Below, in pieces: positions 33,978 through 41,827 of a DNA stretch of 44,416 bases. The notes under the pieces were generated by a model. That model worked only from the letters and a program-made list of their open reading frames with translations, was not told where the DNA came from and did not search any database. The position numbers and the translations under genes are program-made. The stretch comes from JAJZEO01 sp964350315 (lineage in GTDB: Bacteria; Chlamydiota; Chlamydiia; Chlamydiales; 2-12-FULL-49-11). Every line of letters begins with the position of its first letter. Within the stretch, counting starts at the first letter, position 1. Location of the stretch: the NCBI GenBank assembly GCA_964350315.1, contig CAYGJD010000013.1:1-44416 (forward strand). Direction: 5' to 3'.

Positions 33978-34970
33978 ATGAAAAAAAGATTTCTTTCCCT
34001 TCTTCTATTTTCTTCAATTCTTTACGCTGATCCCGCAGATAATAACGAAATCACGCAAGAAGAACCTCTTAAAGAAGAAATCATTGCAAGTTTAGATGCA
34101 CCCACCTTTAGTCAAGAAGCCTTTCTTCCCTCAAAAACAGAGTCTCCACCTCCAAAAATCGAACTCAAACACAAAAGCTCATTTACAGCAGTAAGCCTCT
34201 CATTCCTTATTCCGGGGCTTGGCCATGTCTACTTAAATGACCTCACAACAGCAGGTGGGCTTGCTGCAAGTTATGGTTTATGCTTAGCTTCTCTTGAAAA
34301 AAATAAAGACGGGAACGAAGTTCCTAGCGCTACCGGACTCTTAAATACATGGTTTTATGGCGTCTATTCAGCATACAGAGATGTACGAATCTATAACTCT
34401 CAAAAAGGGTATAAATACCCAATGCCAACAGACTCGCTTTCAGATTTAGCAAAAGCGCCCTTTCAATTAAGCGTTATAACAAAACCAGCTGTTTGGGGAG
34501 GAGTAGCGGGACTTCTTGCTGCTGGAGCAACGATTACTTATTTTGCCTTTCCAGAAAATGAGTCGACAGCTACTTGTAGCACTTCAGACAATACAGTCAA
34601 TCCCCTCCTAGCATTTCCAATCGGTATTGGAGAAGAAGCCTTTTTTCGCGGGTACCTCCAGTCACATCTAACCGAACTATCTAACCCTACAACAGGAATT
34701 GTTCTCTCATCTCTAATATTTGGAGCGATGCACATTCCGAATGCTCTTGCTTTTCCAGAAAAAGATCGCGCATCTTATTATACATACTCTATACCCCTTA
34801 TTACATCTATTGGTGGCTATTTAGGCTGGCTAACACATAAGACAAATTCTCTAAAACAAGGGACAGCAGTCCACGCATGGTATGATTTTACTCTGTTTGC
34901 AATTACTGCTGCTGCAACCTCAAAAGCCTCTATCGTAAAACCAAGCTTTGCCTACTCTTTTTCTTTCTAG
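33978..34970 (+). CDS. CPBP-family intramembrane metalloprotease with N-terminal signal and TM2-like motif
   Basis: CPBP (Abi/CAAX-type) proteases are integral membrane enzymes. The C-terminal half has the conserved elements EEAFFRGYLQ (Glu-Glu-x3-Arg), FGAMHIPNA (FxxxH) and VHAWYD. The ATG at 33978 (330 residues) starts a signal peptide (MKKRFLSLLLFSSILYA); ATG 33957 is also in frame and neither has a good Shine-Dalgarno site. After the signal comes a Pro/Glu-rich segment, then FLIPGLGHVYLNDLTTAGG. That last segment resembles small TM2/DUF5683-type 'PGLGxxY' membrane modules, so the protein looks like a fusion. The substrate is unknown. ogt follows after 9 bp. Confidence 0.82.
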   Translation: MKKRFLSLLLFSSILYADPADNNEITQEEPLKEEIIASLDAPTFSQEAFLPSKTESPPPKIELKHKSSFTAVSLSFLIPGLGHVYLNDLTTAGGLAASYGLCLASLEKNKDGNEVPSATGLLNTWFYGVYSAYRDVRIYNSQKGYKYPMPTDSLSDLAKAPFQLSVITKPAVWGGVAGLLAAGATITYFAFPENESTATCSTSDNTVNPLLAFPIGIGEEAFFRGYLQSHLTELSNPTTGIVLSSLIFGAMHIPNALAFPEKDRASYYTYSIPLITSIGGYLGWLTHKTNSLKQGTAVHAWYDFTLFAITAAATSKASIVKPSFAYSFSF

Positions 34971-34979
34971 GAGAATTGA

Positions 34980-35447
34980 TTGAAAAAATGCATCTTTAAG
35001 ACGCCACTAGGGCCAATGATTGCACATGGTGATGATGAAAAACTTTACCTGCTAAAGTTCATTGAGGAAGATTTTCCAGAATTTGAAAATGAAACATCGC
35101 CACCGCTTGCTCAAATAAAGCATGAAATCTCTCTTTATTTCAAAAAAAATCTGAAGAGCTTCTTAACTCCCATCCATCTTAATGGAACCAATTTTCAGAA
35201 AAACACCTGGGAAAAGCTACTCTCAATTCCGTATGGAAACACGAGCTCCTATAGTGAATTGGCGACTTCCTTAGAAAAACCAACAGCATATCGCGCTGTA
35301 GCTCTAGCAAACAGCCAAAATAAATTAACTATCATTGTCCCATGTCATCGAGTAATCTATAAAAATGGCTCACTAGGTGGTTATGCCGGTGGAATTGAAC
35401 GAAAACAAAGGTTACTTGCGCATGAAAATTCGATGCTTTGGAGATAA
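34980..35447 (+). CDS. ogt: methylated-DNA--protein-cysteine S-methyltransferase
   Basis: Ogt removes alkyl groups from O6-methylguanine (and O4-methylthymine) onto its own Cys. The 155-residue protein has the active site VPCHRVI (Cys about 122), the NFQKNTWEKLLSIPYGNTSSYSELA helix-turn-helix region and the arginine finger-type RAVALANSQN. Translation starts at TTG (34980), behind AGGAG with 6-nt spacing. It follows the CPBP gene closely, and the tag gene overlaps its end by 26 bp, so both repair enzymes are probably made together. Confidence 0.93.
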   Translation: MKKCIFKTPLGPMIAHGDDEKLYLLKFIEEDFPEFENETSPPLAQIKHEISLYFKKNLKSFLTPIHLNGTNFQKNTWEKLLSIPYGNTSSYSELATSLEKPTAYRAVALANSQNKLTIIVPCHRVIYKNGSLGGYAGGIERKQRLLAHENSMLWR

Positions 35448-36006
35448 CAATCCCGAATATGAAAACTACCACGACACTGAATGGGGAGTTCCCATACACG
35501 ACGACACCCTCCTATTTGAAATGCTCATTTTAGAAGGAGCCCAAGCAGGCCTAAGCTGGGAAACCGTATTAAAAAGACGCGAAGGATACAGAAAAGCCTT
35601 TCATAACTTTGATCCGAACTTAGTTGCCCAGATGAAAGATGAAGAACTTGAAGCGCTAATCACCAATCCAGATATCATTCGCAACCGATTAAAGATTTTC
35701 TCCTCAAGACAAAATGCCCTTGCCTTTTTAAACATCCAAAAGGAATTCAAAACTTTTGATTCCTACTTATGGGATTTTGTCGGAGGGAAACAAATCATCA
35801 ATTATTGGAAAACAAGTGGCGAGGTCCCAGTTACGACGCCTATCAGCGACACCCTTTCCAAAGATCTCAAAACACGAGGAATGTCGTTTGTCGGCTCAAC
35901 CATCATGTATGCATACATGCAAGCCGTAGGAATGGTCAATGATCATCTCACCAATTGCTGGAAGAGTTCTCTTCCTGCAGAGAAACCCCACATGCAAAAC
36001 TCATGA
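35422..36006 (+). CDS. tag: DNA-3-methyladenine glycosylase I (Tag)
   Basis: Tag excises 3-methyladenine from alkylated DNA, starting base-excision repair. I place the start at ATG 35422 (194 residues), inside the ogt end. This matches the family N-terminus RCxxxxxxxxYxxYHDxEWG. The zinc ligands align with known Tag: Cys5, His17, and the C-terminal His and Cys in NDHLTNC. LEGAQAGLSWETVLKRREGYRKAF, the base-recognition region, is intact. It ends 11 bp before the stop of the convergent phospholipase gene. Together with ogt it forms a compact alkylation-damage module. Confidence 0.93.
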   Translation: MKIRCFGDNNPEYENYHDTEWGVPIHDDTLLFEMLILEGAQAGLSWETVLKRREGYRKAFHNFDPNLVAQMKDEELEALITNPDIIRNRLKIFSSRQNALAFLNIQKEFKTFDSYLWDFVGGKQIINYWKTSGEVPVTTPISDTLSKDLKTRGMSFVGSTIMYAYMQAVGMVNDHLTNCWKSSLPAEKPHMQNS

Positions 36007-36017
36007 ATTTATTCTAT

Positions 36018-37442
36018 TCAGAACTCTAAATGATGAAAAACTCGTTGCAGTTTATCTTTAATCATTTTAATCGAATGTTTTGCGATTTTTGGCACTTCAA
36101 CATCTAGTTTTTTAATTTTAAATAATTTTTTCAGATGATCTTCAGCAGATGTTACTGAAAGATCTGGTAGTATCGACACTGCGTGATGAATACTCTTCTG
36201 CAAATCAGACAATTCAGTGTTTAAAACCTCTTTGTCAAACGGCAGCTCATTTTCTATCGGTATTAAGGGACCATTATTTGTTGGATTTTCTTGATTTAAA
36301 ACGATTGAAAGGTCAGGTGCATTTTTATCCCTATTTGTTAAAGGACCGCCAAGGTCAAAACGTTTTCGTAAAGTAGCAATTACACTTGTATGATCAAAAG
36401 GTTGCGAGTTCTCTTGTGCTCTAAATATTGTTCCAGCTTTTATAAATGGTGACACAGCGATTGCAGGAACACGCGCTCCAAATCTGTTGAATGAAAACAT
36501 TTGATCTTTTCGAGGCTTTTCTGGCATTGGAGCGCTTGGAGGTGGAACATGATCATAAATTCCGCCGTTTTCATCATATATAATTAGAAGTAAACTTTTT
36601 TCCCAACATGGTGATTGTCTTAAAGCGTTGTAGACTTTTGCTGTAAATCTCTCTCCTGCTGGAATCTCATAAGATTCAAATTTTCTTCCACTAGAGGTTG
36701 GAGTTTGACAAGTCGCATATTCCGTCTCCGAAGCAAAATAGCTTGGCTCAATAAAAGAATAGGAAGGTAAATTTCCTTCTGCCGCATCTTTTTCAAAATG
36801 TTCAAGAAATTCAAAATGATTCAGATGATCCCATGTATCTGACAACAAACTTGTTAACGGAAAATCTTTGAAATAGACTTTCCAATCTATCCCCGCAGAA
36901 GAAAGTCGACTAAAAATCGATTTCATCGTGTAGGGAAAATGAGGGGGAAGATTATTCGGGTAACCACCTGCTGTTGCTGTATGACAAAAAAACCGATTTG
37001 GCCAGGTTTGTGTTGGTGAAGAAGCATGCCAAGCATCACACACAGCATACTGTTTTGCTAAGAAAGAAGTAACTGGCACTTGATCAGGTGTATAATAATG
37101 CATAATTTCACCTGGATGTGCGCTAGGGTTTATATGAGCATAATTTTTCACAAACCCCTTCATCGAAGGCTTAGTATTCTCTGGAACTGTATTAGAGGGC
37201 ACATCAAGATCAAAGATTTGTTGATTCATATCCTTAAATGCTTCTCCTGGATCCATTGTAGGGAAAGTTTTCATAACTGGATCATTCCAAACCTCATACT
37301 TTTTGCCGTGGTAAAGGTTAAATTCATTCCCTTTTAAGCCATTAAAGTCAGGTCGATCAGGATACAATCCCCCAAGAATGCTATCGAATGAACGGTTTTC
37401 CAGCATTAAAACAACAATATGCTCTATTTTTTGAATATTCAT
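36018..37442 (-). CDS. phospholipase C / acid phosphatase-type phosphoesterase (PF04185-like)
   Basis: This family hydrolyses phosphodiester or monoester bonds in phospholipid headgroups. The 474-residue protein starts with IEHIVVLMLENRSFDSILGGLYP, the hallmark with metal-binding ENRS. Further family segments are WHASSPTQTWPNRFF, LLIIYDENGGIYDHVPPPS and RFGARVPAIAVSPFIKAG. I prefer ATG 37442; an upstream in-frame ATG (37499) would add a charged tail unlike the family. No signal peptide is present, unlike most bacterial PLCs, so export would need another route such as type III secretion. The C-terminal about 70 residues are Lys-rich and unassigned. Substrate is inferred. Confidence 0.88.
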   Translation of the reverse strand: MNIQKIEHIVVLMLENRSFDSILGGLYPDRPDFNGLKGNEFNLYHGKKYEVWNDPVMKTFPTMDPGEAFKDMNQQIFDLDVPSNTVPENTKPSMKGFVKNYAHINPSAHPGEIMHYYTPDQVPVTSFLAKQYAVCDAWHASSPTQTWPNRFFCHTATAGGYPNNLPPHFPYTMKSIFSRLSSAGIDWKVYFKDFPLTSLLSDTWDHLNHFEFLEHFEKDAAEGNLPSYSFIEPSYFASETEYATCQTPTSSGRKFESYEIPAGERFTAKVYNALRQSPCWEKSLLLIIYDENGGIYDHVPPPSAPMPEKPRKDQMFSFNRFGARVPAIAVSPFIKAGTIFRAQENSQPFDHTSVIATLRKRFDLGGPLTNRDKNAPDLSIVLNQENPTNNGPLIPIENELPFDKEVLNTELSDLQKSIHHAVSILPDLSVTSAEDHLKKLFKIKKLDVEVPKIAKHSIKMIKDKLQRVFHHLEF

Positions 37443-37524
37443 AATTTTTCTTATTTTTTTTTCTATTATACACTTTTCGCCAAATCGACCACATTGCATT
37501 TGAGTTGTGTTTTAAAGTAAATGT

Positions 37525-37553
37525 TTGATAATCAATAAAAAACATGTTATAAT
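37525..37553 (+). promoter_or_regulatory. near-consensus promoter for the phosphatase gene
   Basis: TTGATA (37525-37530), an exact 17-bp AT-rich spacer and TATAAT (37548-37553) match the sigma-70/sigma-66 consensus at 11 of 12 bases. Transcription should start near 37560, giving a short leader of about 35 nt with AGGTAAC before the ATG at 37595. Confidence 0.8.
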
Positions 37554-37594
37554 TAAGTCATAATTAATAAAAACCTACATAATAGGTAACAATC

Positions 37595-38764
37595 ATGGCT
37601 GATCCAGTACAAGCAGGTTCCTTAAAACCGGATATAACTCTCCCAGGCTTCGGAGAAACTCTAGTTCTCCCCTCTCCTGTAAGCAAAGTTGCTCAAGCGG
37701 CAATCGCCCAAATCCCTACAGAAGCACAAAAAGGCTTAAAATCGATTACTGTGACACCTGATGAAGGTTATAAAAGCGTCTCGCCGCCAGCACCTCCCCC
37801 TACTCCTCCTGCCCCTCCTCCTGGTCCAATGTTAAAATTTCCTTCCGCTTCCGCCTCCGCTGGACACCCTCATTTAGCAAAATCGCTTTCAAGCATCCTT
37901 GGAGGAGCAAAGCTTAAGAAAACAACACCTCCAGCAATCGCATCAACACAAGCAGCAATAATTAAAAAAACACATGTACCTGCAAAAGCAATGCCTGTAT
38001 ATAAAGGTTATGATCCCGCAGTAGCGATTCTCCATCTTGAGGATAGCGTAACTCCTGTGGGTAGACATCCTGCCAACTTTCGACAATTTCAGATTACTAT
38101 GAACGGAAAACCTATGATGATGGCTTTAATGGCCCACCCAGAGAAATACGGTAATCCTTACGGAGACGGAGAAAGCGCAGACACAGGCATAGGCTCTTTA
38201 CAAGCAATCAAAAAAGTTCAAGCCGCTGGTTATCATACTCTCATTTGTCTTGATCACGAAGATTTTTCCACGATAAAAGATAGATGGGACAAGTCTTCAG
38301 CCGAATATTCAATAAGTACTGAAATCAACCTCATGCATATGGAAGATTTTACCCGACCTACTTTAGAAACATTTCAGAAAGTAGATGAAATCGTAGCAAA
38401 ATCTTCGGCTAAAGGTACAAACATCATTTTTTATTGTGGTGCAGGATTTGGTCGTTCTGGAGTTATAGCTGCATCAGTTGTACTGCTGGAGAATCTTAGG
38501 CAAATACACCAAAGGGGCGAATTATCTAAAGAAATTCCTCTTAAGGAGACTACAGTTCTAGATATAGATGACAAACCAATACAGACAACTCCAGAAGTTT
38601 CAAAAGCTGTAGGTTTTGTTAGAACACAAGACCCTGAAAATGGTACAAACTTACGAGCAAGAAATGCCCGAGCATCTTTAAAAGGTCCAACTGTGGAAAA
38701 AGACATCCAGTTTAATGCCCTTGAAGAATTAGAGGCTGATTTTAGAGCCAAACTTGGAAAATAA
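37595..38764 (+). CDS. PTP/DUSP-like protein phosphatase with proline-rich N-terminus (effector candidate)
   Basis: The 389-residue protein has a C-terminal phosphatase domain. The P-loop is YCGAGFGRSG, with the CX5R signature Cys281 and Arg287. A general-acid Asp251 lies in HMEDFTRPTLE, about 30 residues ahead, as in dual-specificity phosphatases. The N-terminal about 140 residues look unstructured and hold a proline tract at 64-79. There is no signal peptide or membrane segment. This plan (flexible Ala/Pro/Ser-rich N-terminus plus eukaryote-like enzyme domain) is common in type III secreted effectors; secretion is inferred. It has its own strong promoter and a strong terminator, so it is a single transcription unit. 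Confidence 0.85.
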   Translation: MADPVQAGSLKPDITLPGFGETLVLPSPVSKVAQAAIAQIPTEAQKGLKSITVTPDEGYKSVSPPAPPPTPPAPPPGPMLKFPSASASAGHPHLAKSLSSILGGAKLKKTTPPAIASTQAAIIKKTHVPAKAMPVYKGYDPAVAILHLEDSVTPVGRHPANFRQFQITMNGKPMMMALMAHPEKYGNPYGDGESADTGIGSLQAIKKVQAAGYHTLICLDHEDFSTIKDRWDKSSAEYSISTEINLMHMEDFTRPTLETFQKVDEIVAKSSAKGTNIIFYCGAGFGRSGVIAASVVLLENLRQIHQRGELSKEIPLKETTVLDIDDKPIQTTPEVSKAVGFVRTQDPENGTNLRARNARASLKGPTVEKDIQFNALEELEADFRAKLGK

Positions 38765-38773
38765 CCAATTCTA

Positions 38774-38802
38774 GGGCAGCAATCAAGCTGCCCGTTTTTT
38801 TT
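38774..38802 (+). terminator. intrinsic terminator after the phosphatase gene
   Basis: GGGCAGC-6 nt-GCTGCCC is a perfect 7-pair GC-rich stem followed by G and eight T residues. It lies 9 bp past the phosphatase stop and just before the stop of the convergent methyltransferase gene. Confidence 0.95.
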
Positions 38803-38804
38803 AT

Positions 38805-39692
38805 TCACTTCTTAGCGACAAAAACATTTGTTAATAACTCACGAGACAAAAAAGCATCTCTTTGCCATCCCCAACTTTCTAGAGCAGATTTATACACCTC
38901 TTCACCGTATTTATCTTCTATTGTTGATTTGAGCTGGATAATAGTATCTATATTCTGTTGGGACAATTTAGCATGTTCCAGTGTTTCATCTTCACAAGCT
39001 ATATCGATAAAACCTGTCTTTTCTAGAATGTCTAAATAATCTTCTAAAGTAATCAAATTATAAGCAACGCCATCAAGCTCTATCATTTTCCTTGTATTTT
39101 CCGAATAATCAGATGTTTTATGTAGCCAATCCATTATTATAATTGTACCATCTGGCTTTAAGACACGATAAATTTCAGAAAAAAAATTAGCTTTTACTTC
39201 ACGTGGAATATGCAATAATGACTCTTTACTAAATACAACATCAAAAGAATCATCAGAAAACTGCATTAAATTACTTGCTGCATTCATATAAACAAACTCT
39301 ACACTCCCTTTTAAATCTACATGAGCTTGTACAAGATTTTTATTTGCTATTTCAACCATCCATTTTTGTGGCTCCAAACCAATTATATTCGCGCAATGCT
39401 TCTCTGCTAAATATAGTGACGGCCCTCCTAGTCCAGAACCAATATCCAAAACATTTAAGCCATCTAAATCTCGATCTCCGAACAAACTTTGAACAGACTC
39501 TCTGCCCCCTTGTGAAAGAAAACCTTTTCCATAGATCATCTCAATAAGTTCAATGAAATCTCTCTCATACCCCTGACAAGCAGAATCACGAACATATTCT
39601 TCAAGTGCCACATCATTAGTTGAAGGGTTTCCATCAAGAAACGAATGCTGAATAAAAATTAATAAAGAGGCCAAACAAACGGCAATACGCAT
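38805..39692 (-). CDS. SAM-dependent methyltransferase, phosphoethanolamine-methyltransferase-like, with signal peptide
   Basis: The 295-residue protein has a Rossmann-type methyltransferase core: motif I VLDIGSGLGG (81-90), the acidic residue in IIGLEPQKWMVEIA, FSDDSFDVVFSKESLLHI and IYRVLKPDGTIIIMDW. The segment IYGKGFLSQGG (about 53-63) matches the entry helix and 'FxSxGG' of phosphoethanolamine N-methyltransferases, which make phosphocholine. The N-terminus MRIAVCLASLLIFIQHSFLDG looks like a signal peptide, unusual for a SAM enzyme because SAM is cytoplasmic. ATG 39692 follows AGGAG with 6-nt spacing, so the start is well supported. It may be exported or anchored; the substrate is inferred. 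Confidence 0.8.
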   Translation of the reverse strand: MRIAVCLASLLIFIQHSFLDGNPSTNDVALEEYVRDSACQGYERDFIELIEMIYGKGFLSQGGRESVQSLFGDRDLDGLNVLDIGSGLGGPSLYLAEKHCANIIGLEPQKWMVEIANKNLVQAHVDLKGSVEFVYMNAASNLMQFSDDSFDVVFSKESLLHIPREVKANFFSEIYRVLKPDGTIIIMDWLHKTSDYSENTRKMIELDGVAYNLITLEDYLDILEKTGFIDIACEDETLEHAKLSQQNIDTIIQLKSTIEDKYGEEVYKSALESWGWQRDAFLSRELLTNVFVAKK

Positions 39693-39851
39693 AACTCACT
39701 CCTAGTGAATTGGTTCAAAAAACACCTTACTATTTTAAGAAAAAGAATTCCAGCAGATAAGCCCCTTATAGATATTTTCAATTTTTTCTGGGCTTTTTAG
39801 TCTTTTTCTGTAATCTGAAGATTAGAGCAAATTCTACTACAGGACAAGGTC

Positions 39852-40193
39852 ATGAATATTAGAAGAATATCAGGAATCGTATTGATGGTTGTAGGCGTAG
39901 GTCTCTTTCTCTTTGGCAATTACGTAGCAGGCGAAGTTGATCAAGGAAGAAAGAAAATCTCAAGTGCCCAACAAAAAGTAGATTTTGGTAAAAAAGCAAC
40001 TGACCTTAGCCCCTACACAAAAGACATAGGAAATCTGGCTGCCAAACCAATCCAGAAAAAAATTGATGAAGGCAAAGATGAGGCCGATCAATACCAGACT
40101 CTTGCACGCTGGACACACATCAGCGCAATCGCAGTATTTGCACTTGGTATCCTGCTCTTCATTTTCAGCTTTATCCACAGAAAAAAAGCTTAA
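39852..40193 (+). CDS. small two-pass membrane protein
   Basis: The 113-residue product has a hydrophobic segment at residues 7-26 (ISGIVLMVVGVGLFLFGNYVAG) and another at about 90-108 (HISAIAVFALGILLFIFSFI). Between them is a Lys/Gln/Asp-rich soluble stretch of about 60 residues, and the tail is basic (HRKKA). Both termini are probably cytoplasmic with the middle outside. It resembles small DUF3185-like membrane proteins in its first segment, but I cannot assign a family. AGGACAAGGTC lies upstream of the ATG. It is convergent with the next gene. Confidence 0.7.
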   Translation: MNIRRISGIVLMVVGVGLFLFGNYVAGEVDQGRKKISSAQQKVDFGKKATDLSPYTKDIGNLAAKPIQKKIDEGKDEADQYQTLARWTHISAIAVFALGILLFIFSFIHRKKA

Positions 40194-40225
40194 AAATAAG
40201 CTTGTGGAAGCCTAAGAATTGAACT

Positions 40226-41671
40226 TTATCTAGTGGGTCCCAGCGCAATTTTTTTTGCCATTCTTTTGAAAATAAAAAGATGAAAAGGGCACATCGAATA
40301 CCAATAAAGCATACCCAAAAGCCCCCTAGGCCGAAAAGTAGCAACCTGACAAAGAGTCCCAGTGTTCTCATCTGGTGCTGCTATTTTAAATTCAAGCCAG
40401 GCCTCTCCAGGTAACTTCATTTCAGCGTAAAGCAGCAGCCTATGATGAGCTTCATCTGCAAGCAAAACCCTCCAAAAATCAAGCGCATCCCCTGCTTTTA
40501 ATTTTGTAGGATGTGTTCTCCCGCGGCGAAGTCCAGTTCCTCCCACCAATTTATCAATATAACCCCGAATTTTCCAAGCCCAGTTCATAACAAGCCAACC
40601 TCTTTTTCCTCCAAGCGACCAAATCTCTTTTTGTACCTCACTAACAGGTCTTTCAAAATCGATCATTTGAACATCTGATAAAATACCAAATCGAGGTACT
40701 TGCATATAAACTGATAAGTCAGCATTCAGCCTTGATTCATTGAGGCTATCCTTCCAACTCGAAGGCACCCAATCCTCTTCTATTCGCGTAAAGGCAATCT
40801 TTAATGACTCCTCATAAGATAATAACTTTCTTGGGAAAACTTCTCTAATTTTGTTTTCTTTGCAAACAGCATCATTTACCAAACTATCAACCAAATATCT
40901 AGCAAGCGAAAAGCTGGTCGTAGTCACAAAATAGAGCCAATAAGATGAAAGTCTTGGAGTCAACACAGGAACAGTAAATATATAGCGCTTCAACTCTCTT
41001 TCTTTTGCAAATCTAAGTAAAATCTCTCTATAAGTCATCACATCGGGGCCACCGATTTCAAACGACTTGCCAAAACTTGGCTCGTTTCCGAGTACGCATA
41101 TTAAATATTCAAGCACATCACGAATAGCAATTGGTTGGGTTTTGCTATTCAGCCACCTAGGAGCTATCATTACAGGAAGTTTTTCTACTAAATCACGGAT
41201 AATCTCAAAAGAGGCGCTACCAGAACCTATAATAATTCCAGCCATCAATGTAGTAACAGGAATCTTCCCCCCGCTTAAAATTTCACCCACTTTTTTACGA
41301 GAACTTAAATGCTTTGATAAGTTGTCATCATTTGACAACCCACTTAAGTAAATGATTTGCCTGACGTTTGTATTATTGATCATTTGACAAAAGTTTTGTG
41401 CCGATTGAGCTTCTAGTTCTTGAAACTTCTCGGAGTAACTCATTGAATGAACCAAGTAATAAGCAACATCAATTTCTTTAGGAATCTTAGACAAACTCTC
41501 TAGATTTAATAAATCGCATTCAATGACTTGGATTTGCTTTTGGAACTTCTCTGGCAACTCAATTCTAAATCGACTTCTAACAAGCGCAACTATTTCATAG
41601 CCTTTTTCAGCAAGAAGCGATAATAACCTCGTTCCAATATATCCATTTGCTCCAGTCACTAGTATTTTCAT
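40226..41671 (-). CDS. NAD(P)-binding oxidoreductase with C-terminal DUF2867
   Basis: The 481-residue protein joins an atypical short-chain dehydrogenase (NmrA-like) to DUF2867. The N-terminal domain starts KILVTGANGYIGTRLLSLLAEKGYEIVALVRS and has YYLVHSMSY and the IGSGSASFEIIRDL segment. From about residue 340, DUF2867 features appear (SLGGKRGWLVMNWAWKIRG, GTGLRRGRTHP, GDALDFWRVL, EMKLPGEAWLEF). The C-terminus is hydrophobic (GLLGMLYWYSMCPFHLFIF), suggesting membrane association. This architecture is widespread in bacteria with unknown substrate. ATG 41671 follows GAGGGGATTAT. Confidence 0.88.
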   Translation of the reverse strand: MKILVTGANGYIGTRLLSLLAEKGYEIVALVRSRFRIELPEKFQKQIQVIECDLLNLESLSKIPKEIDVAYYLVHSMSYSEKFQELEAQSAQNFCQMINNTNVRQIIYLSGLSNDDNLSKHLSSRKKVGEILSGGKIPVTTLMAGIIIGSGSASFEIIRDLVEKLPVMIAPRWLNSKTQPIAIRDVLEYLICVLGNEPSFGKSFEIGGPDVMTYREILLRFAKERELKRYIFTVPVLTPRLSSYWLYFVTTTSFSLARYLVDSLVNDAVCKENKIREVFPRKLLSYEESLKIAFTRIEEDWVPSSWKDSLNESRLNADLSVYMQVPRFGILSDVQMIDFERPVSEVQKEIWSLGGKRGWLVMNWAWKIRGYIDKLVGGTGLRRGRTHPTKLKAGDALDFWRVLLADEAHHRLLLYAEMKLPGEAWLEFKIAAPDENTGTLCQVATFRPRGLLGMLYWYSMCPFHLFIFKRMAKKIALGPTR

Positions 41672-41827
41672 ATAATCCCCTCTAATATGTACATCCTTAC
41701 ATATTCAAACATTTTCTTCATGACCAAATTGATCTTATAACCCAAGTTCTTTTCTAAGTGGATTTTTATCTATTTTTCAAATATAAAAGCACGTCACATC
41801 AGATAAACAAAAGAGCAGTATTATATT

